Of a stretch of DNA of 54,975 bases, positions 26,585 through 34,417 are shown one piece after another; positions within the stretch are counted from its first letter, which is position 1; each line of letters opens with the position of its first letter. The notes beneath the pieces were generated by a model, which made no database searches, was not told the DNA's origin, and saw only the letters and a program-made list of their open reading frames with translations. The stretch lies in assembly GCF_000803065.1 (NCBI RefSeq), contig NZ_JSXI01000010.1, positions 1 through 54,975 of the forward strand. Reading direction: 5' to 3'. The position numbers and the translations under genes were made by a program. This stretch comes from Sphingomonas sp. ERG5. GTDB lineage: Bacteria; Pseudomonadota; Alphaproteobacteria; Sphingomonadales; Sphingomonadaceae.

Positions 26585-27844
26585 ATGAACCTGCCCGCGA
26601 CGCACCGCGCCGTGCCGCCACGCCTGCCGGTCGATCCGCCAAAGCGCGACCTGGCCGAGATCGACGCCCCGGATGGCACTGCCGATCAACTGGTGCGAGT
26701 CGCCACGGCGCAGGTCGTCCTGCTCGATCACGCCTTGCTCACCCATGACCTGCCGGCTCTCTCGGACCAGGCGCTCGGTGTCGCCGCTCTGGATCCGATC
26801 GCGGCGCGCGAAGCCTGGATGCTGGAACAGGCCGGTCTGGTGTCGCTGACTCAGGCCGCCCAGACCGAGGTCAACACCCCGATCGCCGCCATTGGCGCTC
26901 CGCGCCCGGCCTGGCGGCCGCCACGCTATGGCCGCGCCGCGGTACTGCGTGCCGAAGGACCTGGGGACGAGCATCTGCTGCTCGACCTGAAGGGCGTCGG
27001 GCGCGGCGCGGGGCATGTCCCGGCACGCGCGCACCATTCGTCAGGACTCTGTTCGCTCCGCGAAGCGCTGCGCGAGGTGCTGATGGAAGCAATCATCGCC
27101 GCGATCCTGGCGCGCGCTGCGCCGGATCTGTGGACGGTGCCGGCCTATGCCGTGCTCGATCTCGGCTTCGATGCCCTGACTCATCGTGGCGAGCAACTGC
27201 CGGCCGCCATGCTGGTGCGCCGCGCGCATGCCCGCGACCAGGACGAACCTGTCCTGCCCTGGCGCGGCTCGACCGGCGAGCGCATCCGGCTTGAGATCGA
27301 GCTGTTGCTGCGCGCTTACGGCCTGACCAGCAGCAATGCCGGATCGCGCCACCATCTTCAGGCGAATGCGGATGGGCCGCGCATCGCCTATGTCGATGGC
27401 CCCTTCGAACCAGTCGATCGGCGCATCCGGGCCGAGGTCGAGGCTGCGCTCGACGGATCGGACGCCGCGACGTGCGACGGCATCAACATTCAGCTCGCGC
27501 GCCTCGACCGGCAAGCAGGGGTTCGCGCCCGGCTGGTCGATTTCGGCCATTACGAAGTCCGCCGGCGGTTCGACCGCGCGCTGGTCAGCATGGCGTGCGA
27601 CGCGCCGCATCGCTGGGGCGCCTGCCTGGTCTGGCGCGACTTGCCTCAGCCGAATCCGATTCTTGCCGCGCCGCTTGCACATTGGGCGCGGGAGGAAGCA
27701 GCGGCGCTCGGCAGCCTCTCACGCGCCAGTTCCGATCCAACGACACTCTGGGCGGACGCGGCGGCCCGTGCATTTCGCGCCGGAGAAATGTCGGGCAAGG
27801 ATATTGCCGATGCGATCGCACAAGCGGCGGGTGAGATAGCTTAG
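26585..27844 (+). CDS. SelO-like (AMP-transferase pseudokinase) protein of the RiPP island
   Basis: A 419-residue protein divergent from the precursor genes. Its middle part matches the order of SelO family motifs as I remember them: DLKGVGR (134-140, cf. LKGAGRT), SLREALREVLMEA (157-169, cf. SSIREFLASEA), MLVRRAH (209-215, cf. LVRVA.SH) and, after a shortened stretch, GINIQLA (299-305) with LVDFGHYEV (317-325, cf. TIDYGPFGF). SelO proteins have an inverted kinase-like ATP site and transfer AMP to Ser/Thr/Tyr. It is shorter than typical SelO (~480) and the metal-site NTDN is CDGIN here, so activity is uncertain. The annotated ATG lies inside the repeated upstream block without a ribosome site; the true start may be a little further in. 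Confidence 0.65.
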   Translation: MNLPATHRAVPPRLPVDPPKRDLAEIDAPDGTADQLVRVATAQVVLLDHALLTHDLPALSDQALGVAALDPIAAREAWMLEQAGLVSLTQAAQTEVNTPIAAIGAPRPAWRPPRYGRAAVLRAEGPGDEHLLLDLKGVGRGAGHVPARAHHSSGLCSLREALREVLMEAIIAAILARAAPDLWTVPAYAVLDLGFDALTHRGEQLPAAMLVRRAHARDQDEPVLPWRGSTGERIRLEIELLLRAYGLTSSNAGSRHHLQANADGPRIAYVDGPFEPVDRRIRAEVEAALDGSDAATCDGINIQLARLDRQAGVRARLVDFGHYEVRRRFDRALVSMACDAPHRWGACLVWRDLPQPNPILAAPLAHWAREEAAALGSLSRASSDPTTLWADAAARAFRAGEMSGKDIADAIAQAAGEIA

Positions 27845-27897
27845 AGCTTAGGGGCGCCCCATGGCGGCGTGTCGCGTCCAGTGACGGCTCAGGCTAC

Positions 27898-27919
27898 GCC
27901 CCTGTTGTGAAACAGGGGT
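27898..27919 (+). terminator. Hairpin after the SelO-like gene
   Basis: CCCCTGTT (27899-27906) and AACAGGGG (27911-27918) pair perfectly around a GTGA (GNRA-type) tetraloop, 55 bases after the stop. There is no U-tract. A second AACAGGGGC follows directly and could form an alternative pairing. Likely an end-of-transcript structure. Confidence 0.5.
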
Positions 27920-28006
27920 GGAACAGGGGCGATGTTTCGCGCCTTTGAGAAAGAACGGGGCAAGAATAGCTGGCGGCGTCTCATCCGACCATCACCCTGC
28001 GGCATC

Positions 28007-28690
28007 TCATCGTGCGGTTGAATCGCCGCTGGCCGAGGTGCCGATGCCATCCACAATCCCGGCGGAGGAAAAGAGCATCCCAACCTCCCAGCCCATCATG
28101 GCGTAAAGCGCGCGTCCCTCTTCGGTGGCCACGAGCAGCTGGCGCGATTGCGGCGATCGTCGCGCCGCGCCCAACGCGGCCATGACGACGCGGCCAAGGC
28201 CTTTGCGGCGGTGCCCGGCGTCCGTCACGATGCGGTCGTAGATGAACAGCCCATCCCATTCCGCGGCAAAACCACTCGCCGCAAGATCGCCGTGATCGTC
28301 GAGGATGCGGATTTCAGTGGTCGGGCCGTCGACATGGGTTTCCATCCGATGGCCCGGCGCCAGCACCGCGGTGGCCGGCGTCGCATCGCAGGTCATCACA
28401 TAGCCGACCGGGGACAGGCACCAATGCGCGGGAAGCAATGATGCGAGCTGCTCCGGAGGGCCGCACAGCTTCAGAAAGACAAGCGGGGTTGTGATCGATC
28501 GGCCCAGTTCAACCAGGCCGGGCCCGGGCCGCGCGAAAACATATCGCCGCAACTCGGCCGGCAAATTGCTGTCGAGTCTCAGGCCGCCGCTGTCACGAAT
28601 CGGCTGAGGCAGGTTCCGCGCCACGGATCGGGCCCGCAACCATGATTCGATCAGTTCCGGGTCCATCGCTACGCTTGGTTCAAAGGGCAT
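28007..28690 (-). CDS. GNAT family N-acetyltransferase
   Basis: A 227-residue protein whose C-terminal ~100 residues form a GNAT domain: FIYDRIVTDAGHRRKGLGRVVMAAL carries the R/Q-x-x-G-x-G/A acetyl-CoA loop, and QLLVATEEGRALYAMMGWE the terminal β-bulge helix. The N-terminal ~120 residues are an additional domain, as in two-domain acetyltransferases. Substrate unknown. It is the last gene before ctaB, divergent from it, and marks the right edge of the accessory island. The start at 28690 has no clear ribosome site; an ATG at 28666 is possible. Confidence 0.78.
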   Translation of the reverse strand: MPFEPSVAMDPELIESWLRARSVARNLPQPIRDSGGLRLDSNLPAELRRYVFARPGPGLVELGRSITTPLVFLKLCGPPEQLASLLPAHWCLSPVGYVMTCDATPATAVLAPGHRMETHVDGPTTEIRILDDHGDLAASGFAAEWDGLFIYDRIVTDAGHRRKGLGRVVMAALGAARRSPQSRQLLVATEEGRALYAMMGWEVGMLFSSAGIVDGIGTSASGDSTAR

Positions 28691-28810
28691 GCCAATCGTT
28701 AGAATCGCGCATCATGCGATGCAATGGCAGGACAAAGATCCGCTGGCGGATCGGCCGGCAAATGCAGCACTTTCCCCAACCGTCCCAGCGGCCTATAGGC
28801 GCTGACAATC

Positions 28811-29704
28811 ATGACCTCCGCGACTCTCACTTTGCCCGCCGACTGGCGCGACTTTCTTGCCCTGACCAAACCCCGGGTGATGAGCCTTGTCGTATTCACC
28901 GGGCTGTGCGGCATGCTGGCAGCGCCGGTGAAGATCGACCCAGTGCTCGGTTTCACCGCCATATTGTGCATCGCGCTGGGCGCGGGCGCCGCGGGCGCGC
29001 TCAACCAATGGTATGAATCCGATATCGACCAAGTGATGAAGCGCACCGCCGGCCGGCCGCTTCCCGCCGGACGCATGGACCGCCAGTCCGCGCTGCATTT
29101 CGGCGTCGGGCTCGCGGCCTTTTCGGTGATCCTGATGGGCCTGGCGCTCAATCTCGTCGCCGCCGCGATCCTGACCGCGTCGATCCTGTTCTACGTCTTC
29201 ATCTACACCATCTGGCTGAAGCGCCGCACGCCGCAGAACATCGTCATCGGCGGCGCCGCCGGTGCTTTCCCGCCGCTGATCGGCTGGGCCGCCGCGACCG
29301 GCGATGTCGCGACATTGCCGATCCTGCTTTTCGCGCTGATCTTCCTGTGGACGCCGCCGCATTTCTGGGCGCTGGCGCTGTTCATGAAGACCGATTACGC
29401 CGCCGCCGGCGTGCCAATGCTGCCGGTCGTCGCGGGCGAGCGCACCACCCGGGTGCAGATCGGGCTTTATACACTGCCGATGGCCGCCGCCGCGATCGCG
29501 CCCTGGCCGCTCGGTCTGGCGGGCAATCTCTACGGCATCGTCGCGATCGCCACGACGGCGGTGTTCGCCGTGATGGCGCTGCAGGTGGCGCTGCGCACCA
29601 CCGGCACCGGCGACATGATGCGCCCGGAAAAGCGCCTCTTCGCTTATTCGATCCTCTATCTGTTCATTCTCTTCGGCGCGCTGGTCGTCGATCACTGGAT
29701 TTGA
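28811..29704 (+). CDS. ctaB: Heme o synthase (protoheme IX farnesyltransferase)
   Basis: Adds the farnesyl tail to heme b, making heme o for cytochrome oxidase. A 297-residue UbiA-family membrane protein. The first Asp-rich motif is in [23 protein letters not shown] and the second region in [28 protein letters not shown]. About eight helices. It is the first gene of the oxidase assembly block, here separated from coxA by 10 kb. The promoter must lie in the ~120 bases shared with the GNAT gene. Confidence 0.96.
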   Translation: MTSATLTLPADWRDFLALTKPRVMSLVVFTGLCGMLAAPVKIDPVLGFTAILCIALGAGAAGALNQWYESDIDQVMKRTAGRPLPAGRMDRQSALHFGVGLAAFSVILMGLALNLVAAAILTASILFYVFIYTIWLKRRTPQNIVIGGAAGAFPPLIGWAAATGDVATLPILLFALIFLWTPPHFWALALFMKTDYAAAGVPMLPVVAGERTTRVQIGLYTLPMAAAAIAPWPLGLAGNLYGIVAIATTAVFAVMALQVALRTTGTGDMMRPEKRLFAYSILYLFILFGALVVDHWI

Positions 29705-29707
29705 GCC

Positions 29708-29854
29708 ATGGCTGACCTGATTCCCCCGACCGACAAGCTGATCCGCGCACGCCAGCGCTCACGCGCGACCGTGATGGGCCTGATCCTCGGCGCGCTCGTC
29801 ATCCTGGTGTTCGCGATCACCATCGTGAAGATCAAGGCAGGAATGCCCCATTGA
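29708..29854 (+). CDS. Small membrane protein of the cytochrome oxidase operon
   Basis: A 48-residue protein between ctaB and ctaG, starting at the ATG at 29708, three bases after the ctaB stop. A basic N-terminus (DKLIRARQRSRATV) precedes one hydrophobic helix (MGLILGALVILVFAITIV) and a short KIKAGMPH tail. Small single-helix proteins at this place are common in alphaproteobacterial cox operons (CoxF-like) and are thought to help assembly. Its stop overlaps the TTG start of ctaG. Confidence 0.8.
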   Translation: MADLIPPTDKLIRARQRSRATVMGLILGALVILVFAITIVKIKAGMPH

Positions 29855-30390
29855 CCCCGCCGGTCCGGACCGCATTGCTCGCCGGGCTTGGCGTGTGTTT
29901 CATGACCGGGCTCGGTTTTGCCAGCGTGCCGCTCTACAGCATGTTCTGCGCGGCGACCGGGCTCAACGGCACGACGCAGCGCGGCCTGGTCGCGCCGGGG
30001 GCCGTCGCCGGTGCAGGCCGCGTCCAGATCGACTTCGACACCAATGTCAGTGCGAAGCTGCCCTGGAAGTTCGCCGCCGAGCATCCGTCCGAGACGGTCG
30101 ATGTCGGCGCGCGCGACATGGCCTTCTTCACCGCGACCAACACGTCGAACAAGCCAGTGACCGGGACCGCGACCTTCAACGTCACCCCGGCCCAGGCGGG
30201 GAAATATTTCACCAAGATCCAGTGTTTCTGCTTCACGCAGCAGACGCTGAAGCCGGGGGAGACCGCACGCATGCCGGTGATCTTCTTCGTCGATCCGAAA
30301 ATGCTCGATGATCCCGACGCGAAGGACATCAAGACGATCACGCTCAGCTATACGTTTTACCCGGTGGATTCCGGCGACGTCGCAAGCTAG
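29851..30390 (+). CDS. ctaG: Cytochrome c oxidase assembly protein CtaG/Cox11
   Basis: Inserts copper into the CuB site of subunit I. 179 residues: one N-terminal membrane anchor (TALLAGLGVCFMTGLGFASVPLYSMFCAATG, including the conserved VPLY-x-x-FC), then a periplasmic Ig-like domain with the copper-binding IQCFCFTQQTLKPGE and the FFVDP motif. It begins at TTG 29851, overlapping the stop of the preceding small gene, with AGGA eight bases upstream. Confidence 0.95.
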   Translation: MTPPVRTALLAGLGVCFMTGLGFASVPLYSMFCAATGLNGTTQRGLVAPGAVAGAGRVQIDFDTNVSAKLPWKFAAEHPSETVDVGARDMAFFTATNTSNKPVTGTATFNVTPAQAGKYFTKIQCFCFTQQTLKPGETARMPVIFFVDPKMLDDPDAKDIKTITLSYTFYPVDSGDVAS

Positions 30391-30437
30391 AGCAACTTTC
30401 AAACTGAGATAACAACCGCCTTACAGGGGACCGACGC

Positions 30438-31361
30438 ATGGCCGGCGCCAAGAACCACGATTACCACATTCTCGCTCCGGATATCTGGCCGATCGTCGGC
30501 GCCTTCTCGGCGTTGGCGATGGCGGCAGGCGGCATCATGTGGATGCATGGCGGCCATGTCGGCAAGCCCAATGGCGGCGGCATCGTTTTCTTCCTCGGCG
30601 TGGCCGGCGTGCTGACCACCATGTTCAGCTGGTGGGCCAACGTCATCAAGGAAGCGCATCAGGGCGATCACACGCCCGTTGTGCAACTTCACCTGCGCTA
30701 CGGCATGATCCTGTTCATCGCTTCGGAAGTGATGTTCTTCGTCGGCTGGTTCTGGGCGTTTTTCGACTTCTCGCTCTTTCCGGCCGCGATCCAATATGCG
30801 GACGGCGCAACGAGCGTGATCGCCGACGCCGCCGCCGGCGCGGCGCACTGGCCGCCCAAGGGCATCGAAGTGATCAACGCCTTCGAATTCCCGCTGCTCA
30901 ACACGATCATTCTGCTGACCTCGGGCACCACGGTGACCTGGGCGCATCATGCCCTGATCCATGGTCAGCGCGGTGGCGAGAAGACCGGCCTATGGGGCCT
31001 GCTCGGCGTCGGCGATCGCGACGGCGTGCTCAAGGGGCTGTGGCTGACGATCATCCTGGGCCTGCTGTTCAGCTCGATCCAAGCTTATGAGTACATCCAC
31101 GCGCCGTTCCCGTTCAAGGGCATCAACTATGGCGCGTCGTTCTTCATGGCGACGGGCTTCCACGGCTTCCACGTGCTGATCGGCACGATCTTCCTGACCG
31201 TCTGTCTGGTGCGCGCCTATAAGGGCGACTTCACGCCGCGCCAGCATTTCGGCTTCGAAGCCGCGGCCTGGTACTGGCACTTCGTCGACGTGGTGTGGCT
31301 GTTCCTGTTCGTCACCATCTATGTCTGGGGCGGCTGGGGCGCGCCGGTCCACGGCGGGTGA
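30438..31361 (+). CDS. coxC: Cytochrome c oxidase subunit III
   Basis: Core membrane subunit of aa3 oxidase, with seven helices. 307 residues: KNHDYHILAPDIWPIVGAFSAL at the start, RYGMILFIASEVMFFVGWFWAFFDFSLFP with the lipid/proton-path Glu, TGFHGFHVLIGTIFL, and the closing AAAWYWHFVDVVWLFLFVTIYVWGGWG. CAGGGGA precedes the ATG. An insertion (residues ~120-135, ADAAAGAAHW) is typical of alphaproteobacteria. Confidence 0.96.
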   Translation: MAGAKNHDYHILAPDIWPIVGAFSALAMAAGGIMWMHGGHVGKPNGGGIVFFLGVAGVLTTMFSWWANVIKEAHQGDHTPVVQLHLRYGMILFIASEVMFFVGWFWAFFDFSLFPAAIQYADGATSVIADAAAGAAHWPPKGIEVINAFEFPLLNTIILLTSGTTVTWAHHALIHGQRGGEKTGLWGLLGVGDRDGVLKGLWLTIILGLLFSSIQAYEYIHAPFPFKGINYGASFFMATGFHGFHVLIGTIFLTVCLVRAYKGDFTPRQHFGFEAAAWYWHFVDVVWLFLFVTIYVWGGWGAPVHGG

Positions 31362-31864
31362 GCGAGAGCTGGCACCTCGCGCAGGTCAATGTCGGGCGGT
31401 TCGCTGCGCCGCCCGGCGACCCGCGCGTCGAGCCGTTCATGGCTGCGCTCGACCGGGTCAACGCCATTGCCGACGCCTCGCCGGGTTTCATCTGGCGGCT
31501 GCAGGACGATAGCGGCAACGCGACCGCGATCCGCCCGACATCCGACCCGCTGTTCGCGGTCAACATGTCGGTATGGCGTGATGCCGATGCGCTGTTCGAC
31601 TATGTCTATCGCAGCGCGCACACGCCGATCATGGCGCGGCGGCGCGAATTCTTCGATCGCTTCGATGGCGCCTATCAGGCGCTGTGGTGGATTCCCGCCG
31701 GCCATATCCCGACGATAGACGAAGCCCTGGGGCGGCTGTGGCGGCTCGATCGCTATGGCCCGACCGAACAGGCCTTCACCTTCAAGGCGCGTTTCCCGGC
31801 GCCCGACGAGTCCGGCGTTCCGGTCGATCATCAACCCGATCCCTGGTGTGTCGGCCGCGCCTGA
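31358..31864 (+). CDS. DUF3291 domain protein
   Basis: A 168-residue soluble protein from the GTG at 31358, which overlaps the coxC stop (GTGA). WHLAQVNVGRFAAPPGDPRVEPF, SPGFIWRLQDDSG and VNMSVWRDADALFDYVYRSAHTPIMARRREFF match the DUF3291 family, a dimeric α/β-barrel-like fold related to antibiotic-monooxygenase-type proteins. Function is unknown. Translational coupling to coxC is unusual for this family. Confidence 0.8.
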   Translation: MSESWHLAQVNVGRFAAPPGDPRVEPFMAALDRVNAIADASPGFIWRLQDDSGNATAIRPTSDPLFAVNMSVWRDADALFDYVYRSAHTPIMARRREFFDRFDGAYQALWWIPAGHIPTIDEALGRLWRLDRYGPTEQAFTFKARFPAPDESGVPVDHQPDPWCVGRA

Positions 31865-32237
31865 TCTCGCCACGGCGCCAACGCCAGCCCAGGTTGCGAT
31901 CAGGGGACTCTGCCCGCGCTGCGGCGCGAAGACCCTGTTCGCCGGCCTCGCCGCCTTTGCGCCGAATTGCCCCAATTGCGGCCTCGACTTCGACAGCTTC
32001 AATGTCGGTGACGGCCCGGCCGCCTTCCTGACCCTGATCCTCGGCGCGATCGTCGTCGCGATGGCGATCACCACCGAGCTGACGCTGCACCCGCCGCTCT
32101 GGCTGCACATGCTGATCTGGATCCCGGTGACGGCCGCCGGCGTGGTCGGATCGCTGCGCGCCGCGAAGGGCATGCTGATCGCGCTCGAATATCGCAACGC
32201 CGCGCGTGAAGGCCGATTGAAGGGCGAAGACGCGTGA
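31848..32237 (+). CDS. DUF983 zinc-ribbon membrane protein
   Basis: About 129 residues from the GTG at 31848, overlapping the previous gene by 17 bases. A four-cysteine ribbon (CPRCG and CPNCG, about residues 22-45) is followed by two membrane helices (AAFLTLILGAIVVAMAITTEL and LWLHMLIWIPVTAAGVVGSL). DUF983 proteins are regular members of alphaproteobacterial cox operons and presumably aid oxidase assembly. Confidence 0.85.
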   Translation: MSAAPDLATAPTPAQVAIRGLCPRCGAKTLFAGLAAFAPNCPNCGLDFDSFNVGDGPAAFLTLILGAIVVAMAITTELTLHPPLWLHMLIWIPVTAAGVVGSLRAAKGMLIALEYRNAAREGRLKGEDA

Positions 32238-32851
32238 AGCGGATTCCGATCGTCGCCACCATCGTCGTCGGCCTCGCCATTGCGATCATGATCGCGCTTG
32301 GCATCTGGCAGCTGCAGCGCAAGGGCGAGAAGGAAGCGCTGATCGCGCAATATGCCGCGAACCGCACGCTGCCGCCGATCGCCTTTCCCGCCATCCCGGT
32401 CGATGATTCGCTGCTGTTCCGCAAGGCCGGTGCCTTTTGCCTGCAGCCGGTCGGCTGGAGCAACCGCGCCGGGCGCAACGCAAAGGGTGCAACCGGCTGG
32501 CGGCAGATCGCACAGTGCCGAACCGGCGCCGAAGGCCCCGGCCTGACCGTGCAGATCGGCCTGGCGCGCGCGCCCGACGCCAAGCCGACCTGGACCGGCG
32601 GCGAAGTGCATGGTTACATCACTCATGCGCCCGACGATCAGCCGCTGATCGCCTCGCTGATCGGGCGGGCGCATCCCAAGACGCTGATGCTGGTCACCGA
32701 TACGCCGCTTGCCGGGCTCGACGCCAATCCCGAGCCCGATCTGTCGGCGGTGCCCAACAACCATCTTGCCTATGCCGTGCAATGGTTCCTGTTCGCGGGC
32801 GTCGCCGGGATCATCTATGCGCTAGCGCTCAGGCGACGGATGAAGGCCTAG
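32234..32851 (+). CDS. SURF1 family oxidase assembly protein
   Basis: A 205-residue protein from a GTG overlapping the DUF983 stop. It has an N-terminal helix (VATIVVGLAIAIMIALGIWQLQR, with the conserved GxWQ-x-x-R), a periplasmic domain, and a C-terminal helix after NNHLAYAVQWFLFAGVAGIIY, the second SURF1 signature. SURF1 helps insert heme a. Internal regions are shortened compared with typical SURF1 (~230-300 residues). Confidence 0.92.
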   Translation: MKRIPIVATIVVGLAIAIMIALGIWQLQRKGEKEALIAQYAANRTLPPIAFPAIPVDDSLLFRKAGAFCLQPVGWSNRAGRNAKGATGWRQIAQCRTGAEGPGLTVQIGLARAPDAKPTWTGGEVHGYITHAPDDQPLIASLIGRAHPKTLMLVTDTPLAGLDANPEPDLSAVPNNHLAYAVQWFLFAGVAGIIYALALRRRMKA

Positions 32852-32977
32852 CCTTTGTCTGGCCCGTTACCGCACATTCTTCCAGCCGCTGAGTATGGGC
32901 CGCGCGGGCAAATTCCGATGACGAGGCAATGACGCACAACTTGTGACTCTGCGCCCACGCCGCTAGTCGCCAAGACC

Positions 32978-34375
32978 ATGCGTTACATCAGCACCCGCGG
33001 CGCCGCGCCGATCCTCGATTTCCAGCAGGTCACCCTGGCCGGCCTCGCCAGCGATGGCGGGCTCTATCTGCCCGAGCGTTGGCCGACCCTCTCCCCCGAG
33101 ACGATCGCGGCGATGCGCGGCATGTCCTATGTCGACACCGCGGTCACGGTGATGAGCCCGTTCGTTGCCGGCGTGCTCAGCGACGATGACCTGCGCGCGC
33201 TGTGCACCGAGGCCTATGGCCGCTTCAGCCATGCCGCTGTCACGCCGCTGGTCCAACTCGACCAGCGACACTGGCTGCTGGAGCTGTTCCACGGGCCGAC
33301 GCTCGCCTTCAAGGATGTCGCCCTGCAACTGCTTGGCCTGTTGTTCGAACGCTTTCTCAGCGGCTCGGGCAAACATGTCACCATCGTCGGCGCGACCTCG
33401 GGCGATACCGGCTCCGCCGCGATCGACGCGCTGGCCGGGCGTGAGGGCGTCGATGTCTTCATGCTCCACCCCAAGGGCCGCGTGTCCGACGTGCAGCGGC
33501 GCCAAATGACCACGGTGCTCGCCCCCAATATCCACAATATCGCGATCGACGGCAGCTTCGACGATGCCCAGGCGATGGTGAAGGCGATGTTCAATTCGCC
33601 CGACTTCTCCGGCCGCTTCGCGCTGTCGGCGGTCAATTCGATCAACTGGGCGCGGCTGATGGCGCAAGTGGTCTATTATTTCTACGCCGCCGTCCGACTC
33701 GGCGCGCCCGAGCGGCCAGTCGCCTTCTCAGTGCCGACGGGCAATTTCGGCGATGTCTTCGCCGGCTATGTCGCGGCGAAGATGGGCCTGCCGGTCGCCA
33801 GGCTGATCGTCGCGACCAACGTCAACGACATTCTCCACCGCGCGCTTGCCGATGGCGATTATTCGCAAGGCACCGTGGTGCCGACGCCAAGCCCGTCGAT
33901 GGACATTCAGGTTTCGAGCAATTTCGAACGCCTGCTGTTCGATCTCGGCGGCCGCGACGGTATTGCCCTTGCCGCACAGATGGCGGGCTTTGAATCGAGC
34001 AAGGCGATGCGGTTGACCAATGCGCAACGCGAGGGCGCGGCGGGGCTGTTCAGCAGCGACCGGATCGATCTTGACGACATGGCGCTGGCGATGCGCTGGG
34101 CGTGCGAGAAGTCGGGCGAAGTGATCGACCCGCACACCGCGATCGGCCTGGCTGCCGCGCGGCGTGCCGATTTGGGTGACGTTCCCGTCGTGACGCTGGC
34201 GACCGCGCATCCGGCCAAGTTCGACGACGCGGTCGAGCGCGCGACCGGCGTGCGCCCGACACTTCCGGCGCGGATCGGCGACCTGTTCGAGCGGCAGGAG
34301 CGTTATGACAGCCTGCCCGGCACGTTCGACGCGGTGACCGCCTATATCGCCGAGCGGGCGGTGGCGGTTCGGTGA
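32978..34375 (+). CDS. thrC: Threonine synthase
   Basis: A PLP enzyme converting O-phosphohomoserine to threonine. 465 residues. The N-terminal MRYISTRG and the LFHGPTLAFKDVALQLL motif (PLP Lys112) are typical, followed by GATSGDTGSAAIDAL (phosphate binding) and VPTGNFGDVFAGYVAAKMG. thrC after surf1 is a frequent sphingomonad arrangement. The gap of 126 bases from surf1 leaves room for its own promoter. Confidence 0.96.
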   Translation: MRYISTRGAAPILDFQQVTLAGLASDGGLYLPERWPTLSPETIAAMRGMSYVDTAVTVMSPFVAGVLSDDDLRALCTEAYGRFSHAAVTPLVQLDQRHWLLELFHGPTLAFKDVALQLLGLLFERFLSGSGKHVTIVGATSGDTGSAAIDALAGREGVDVFMLHPKGRVSDVQRRQMTTVLAPNIHNIAIDGSFDDAQAMVKAMFNSPDFSGRFALSAVNSINWARLMAQVVYYFYAAVRLGAPERPVAFSVPTGNFGDVFAGYVAAKMGLPVARLIVATNVNDILHRALADGDYSQGTVVPTPSPSMDIQVSSNFERLLFDLGGRDGIALAAQMAGFESSKAMRLTNAQREGAAGLFSSDRIDLDDMALAMRWACEKSGEVIDPHTAIGLAAARRADLGDVPVVTLATAHPAKFDDAVERATGVRPTLPARIGDLFERQERYDSLPGTFDAVTAYIAERAVAVR

Positions 34376-34389
34376 TGTCGTTCCCATCA

Positions 34390-34406
34390 CCGTTCGTTTC
34401 GAGCGG
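34390..34406. repeat. Dispersed repeat CCGTTCGTTTCGAGCGG, copy 1
   Basis: An exact 17-base word between thrC and the methyltransferase. The identical word occurs at 35303-35319 on the other side of that gene, and longer related palindromes occur at 43027-43056 and 43450-43522. Confidence 0.75.
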
Positions 34407-34417
34407 AAGGTAGAGGC

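Larger units (their letters stand above)
24919..26605 (-). repeat. Tandem triplication of promoter + precursor unit
   Basis: Three units of about 575-585 bases (start-codon spacing 584 and 574). Each holds an upstream block, an identical ribosome-site arrangement and a precursor gene. Similarity extends beyond the coding part: the upstream blocks share GCCGRAAYANTGYCTATGCG and a further ~35 bases ending TGCATCGCG-like. This shows duplication of whole expression cassettes. The protein copies are strongly conserved in leader and core, so the duplications are recent or under selection for dosage rather than core diversification. Confidence 0.85.

Noticed and set aside
26080..26679. Longer version of precursor A (199 residues)
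   Set aside because: The extra N-terminal part would cover the repeated promoter block and the start of the divergent gene; ATG 26487 matches the other two copies.
26585..27844. SelO-like gene as a YcaO cyclodehydratase
   Set aside because: The YcaO ATP-site signatures (such as SxxE...ExxR and a Pro-rich tail) are not seen; the LKGxGR and DFGxxxV order fits SelO better.
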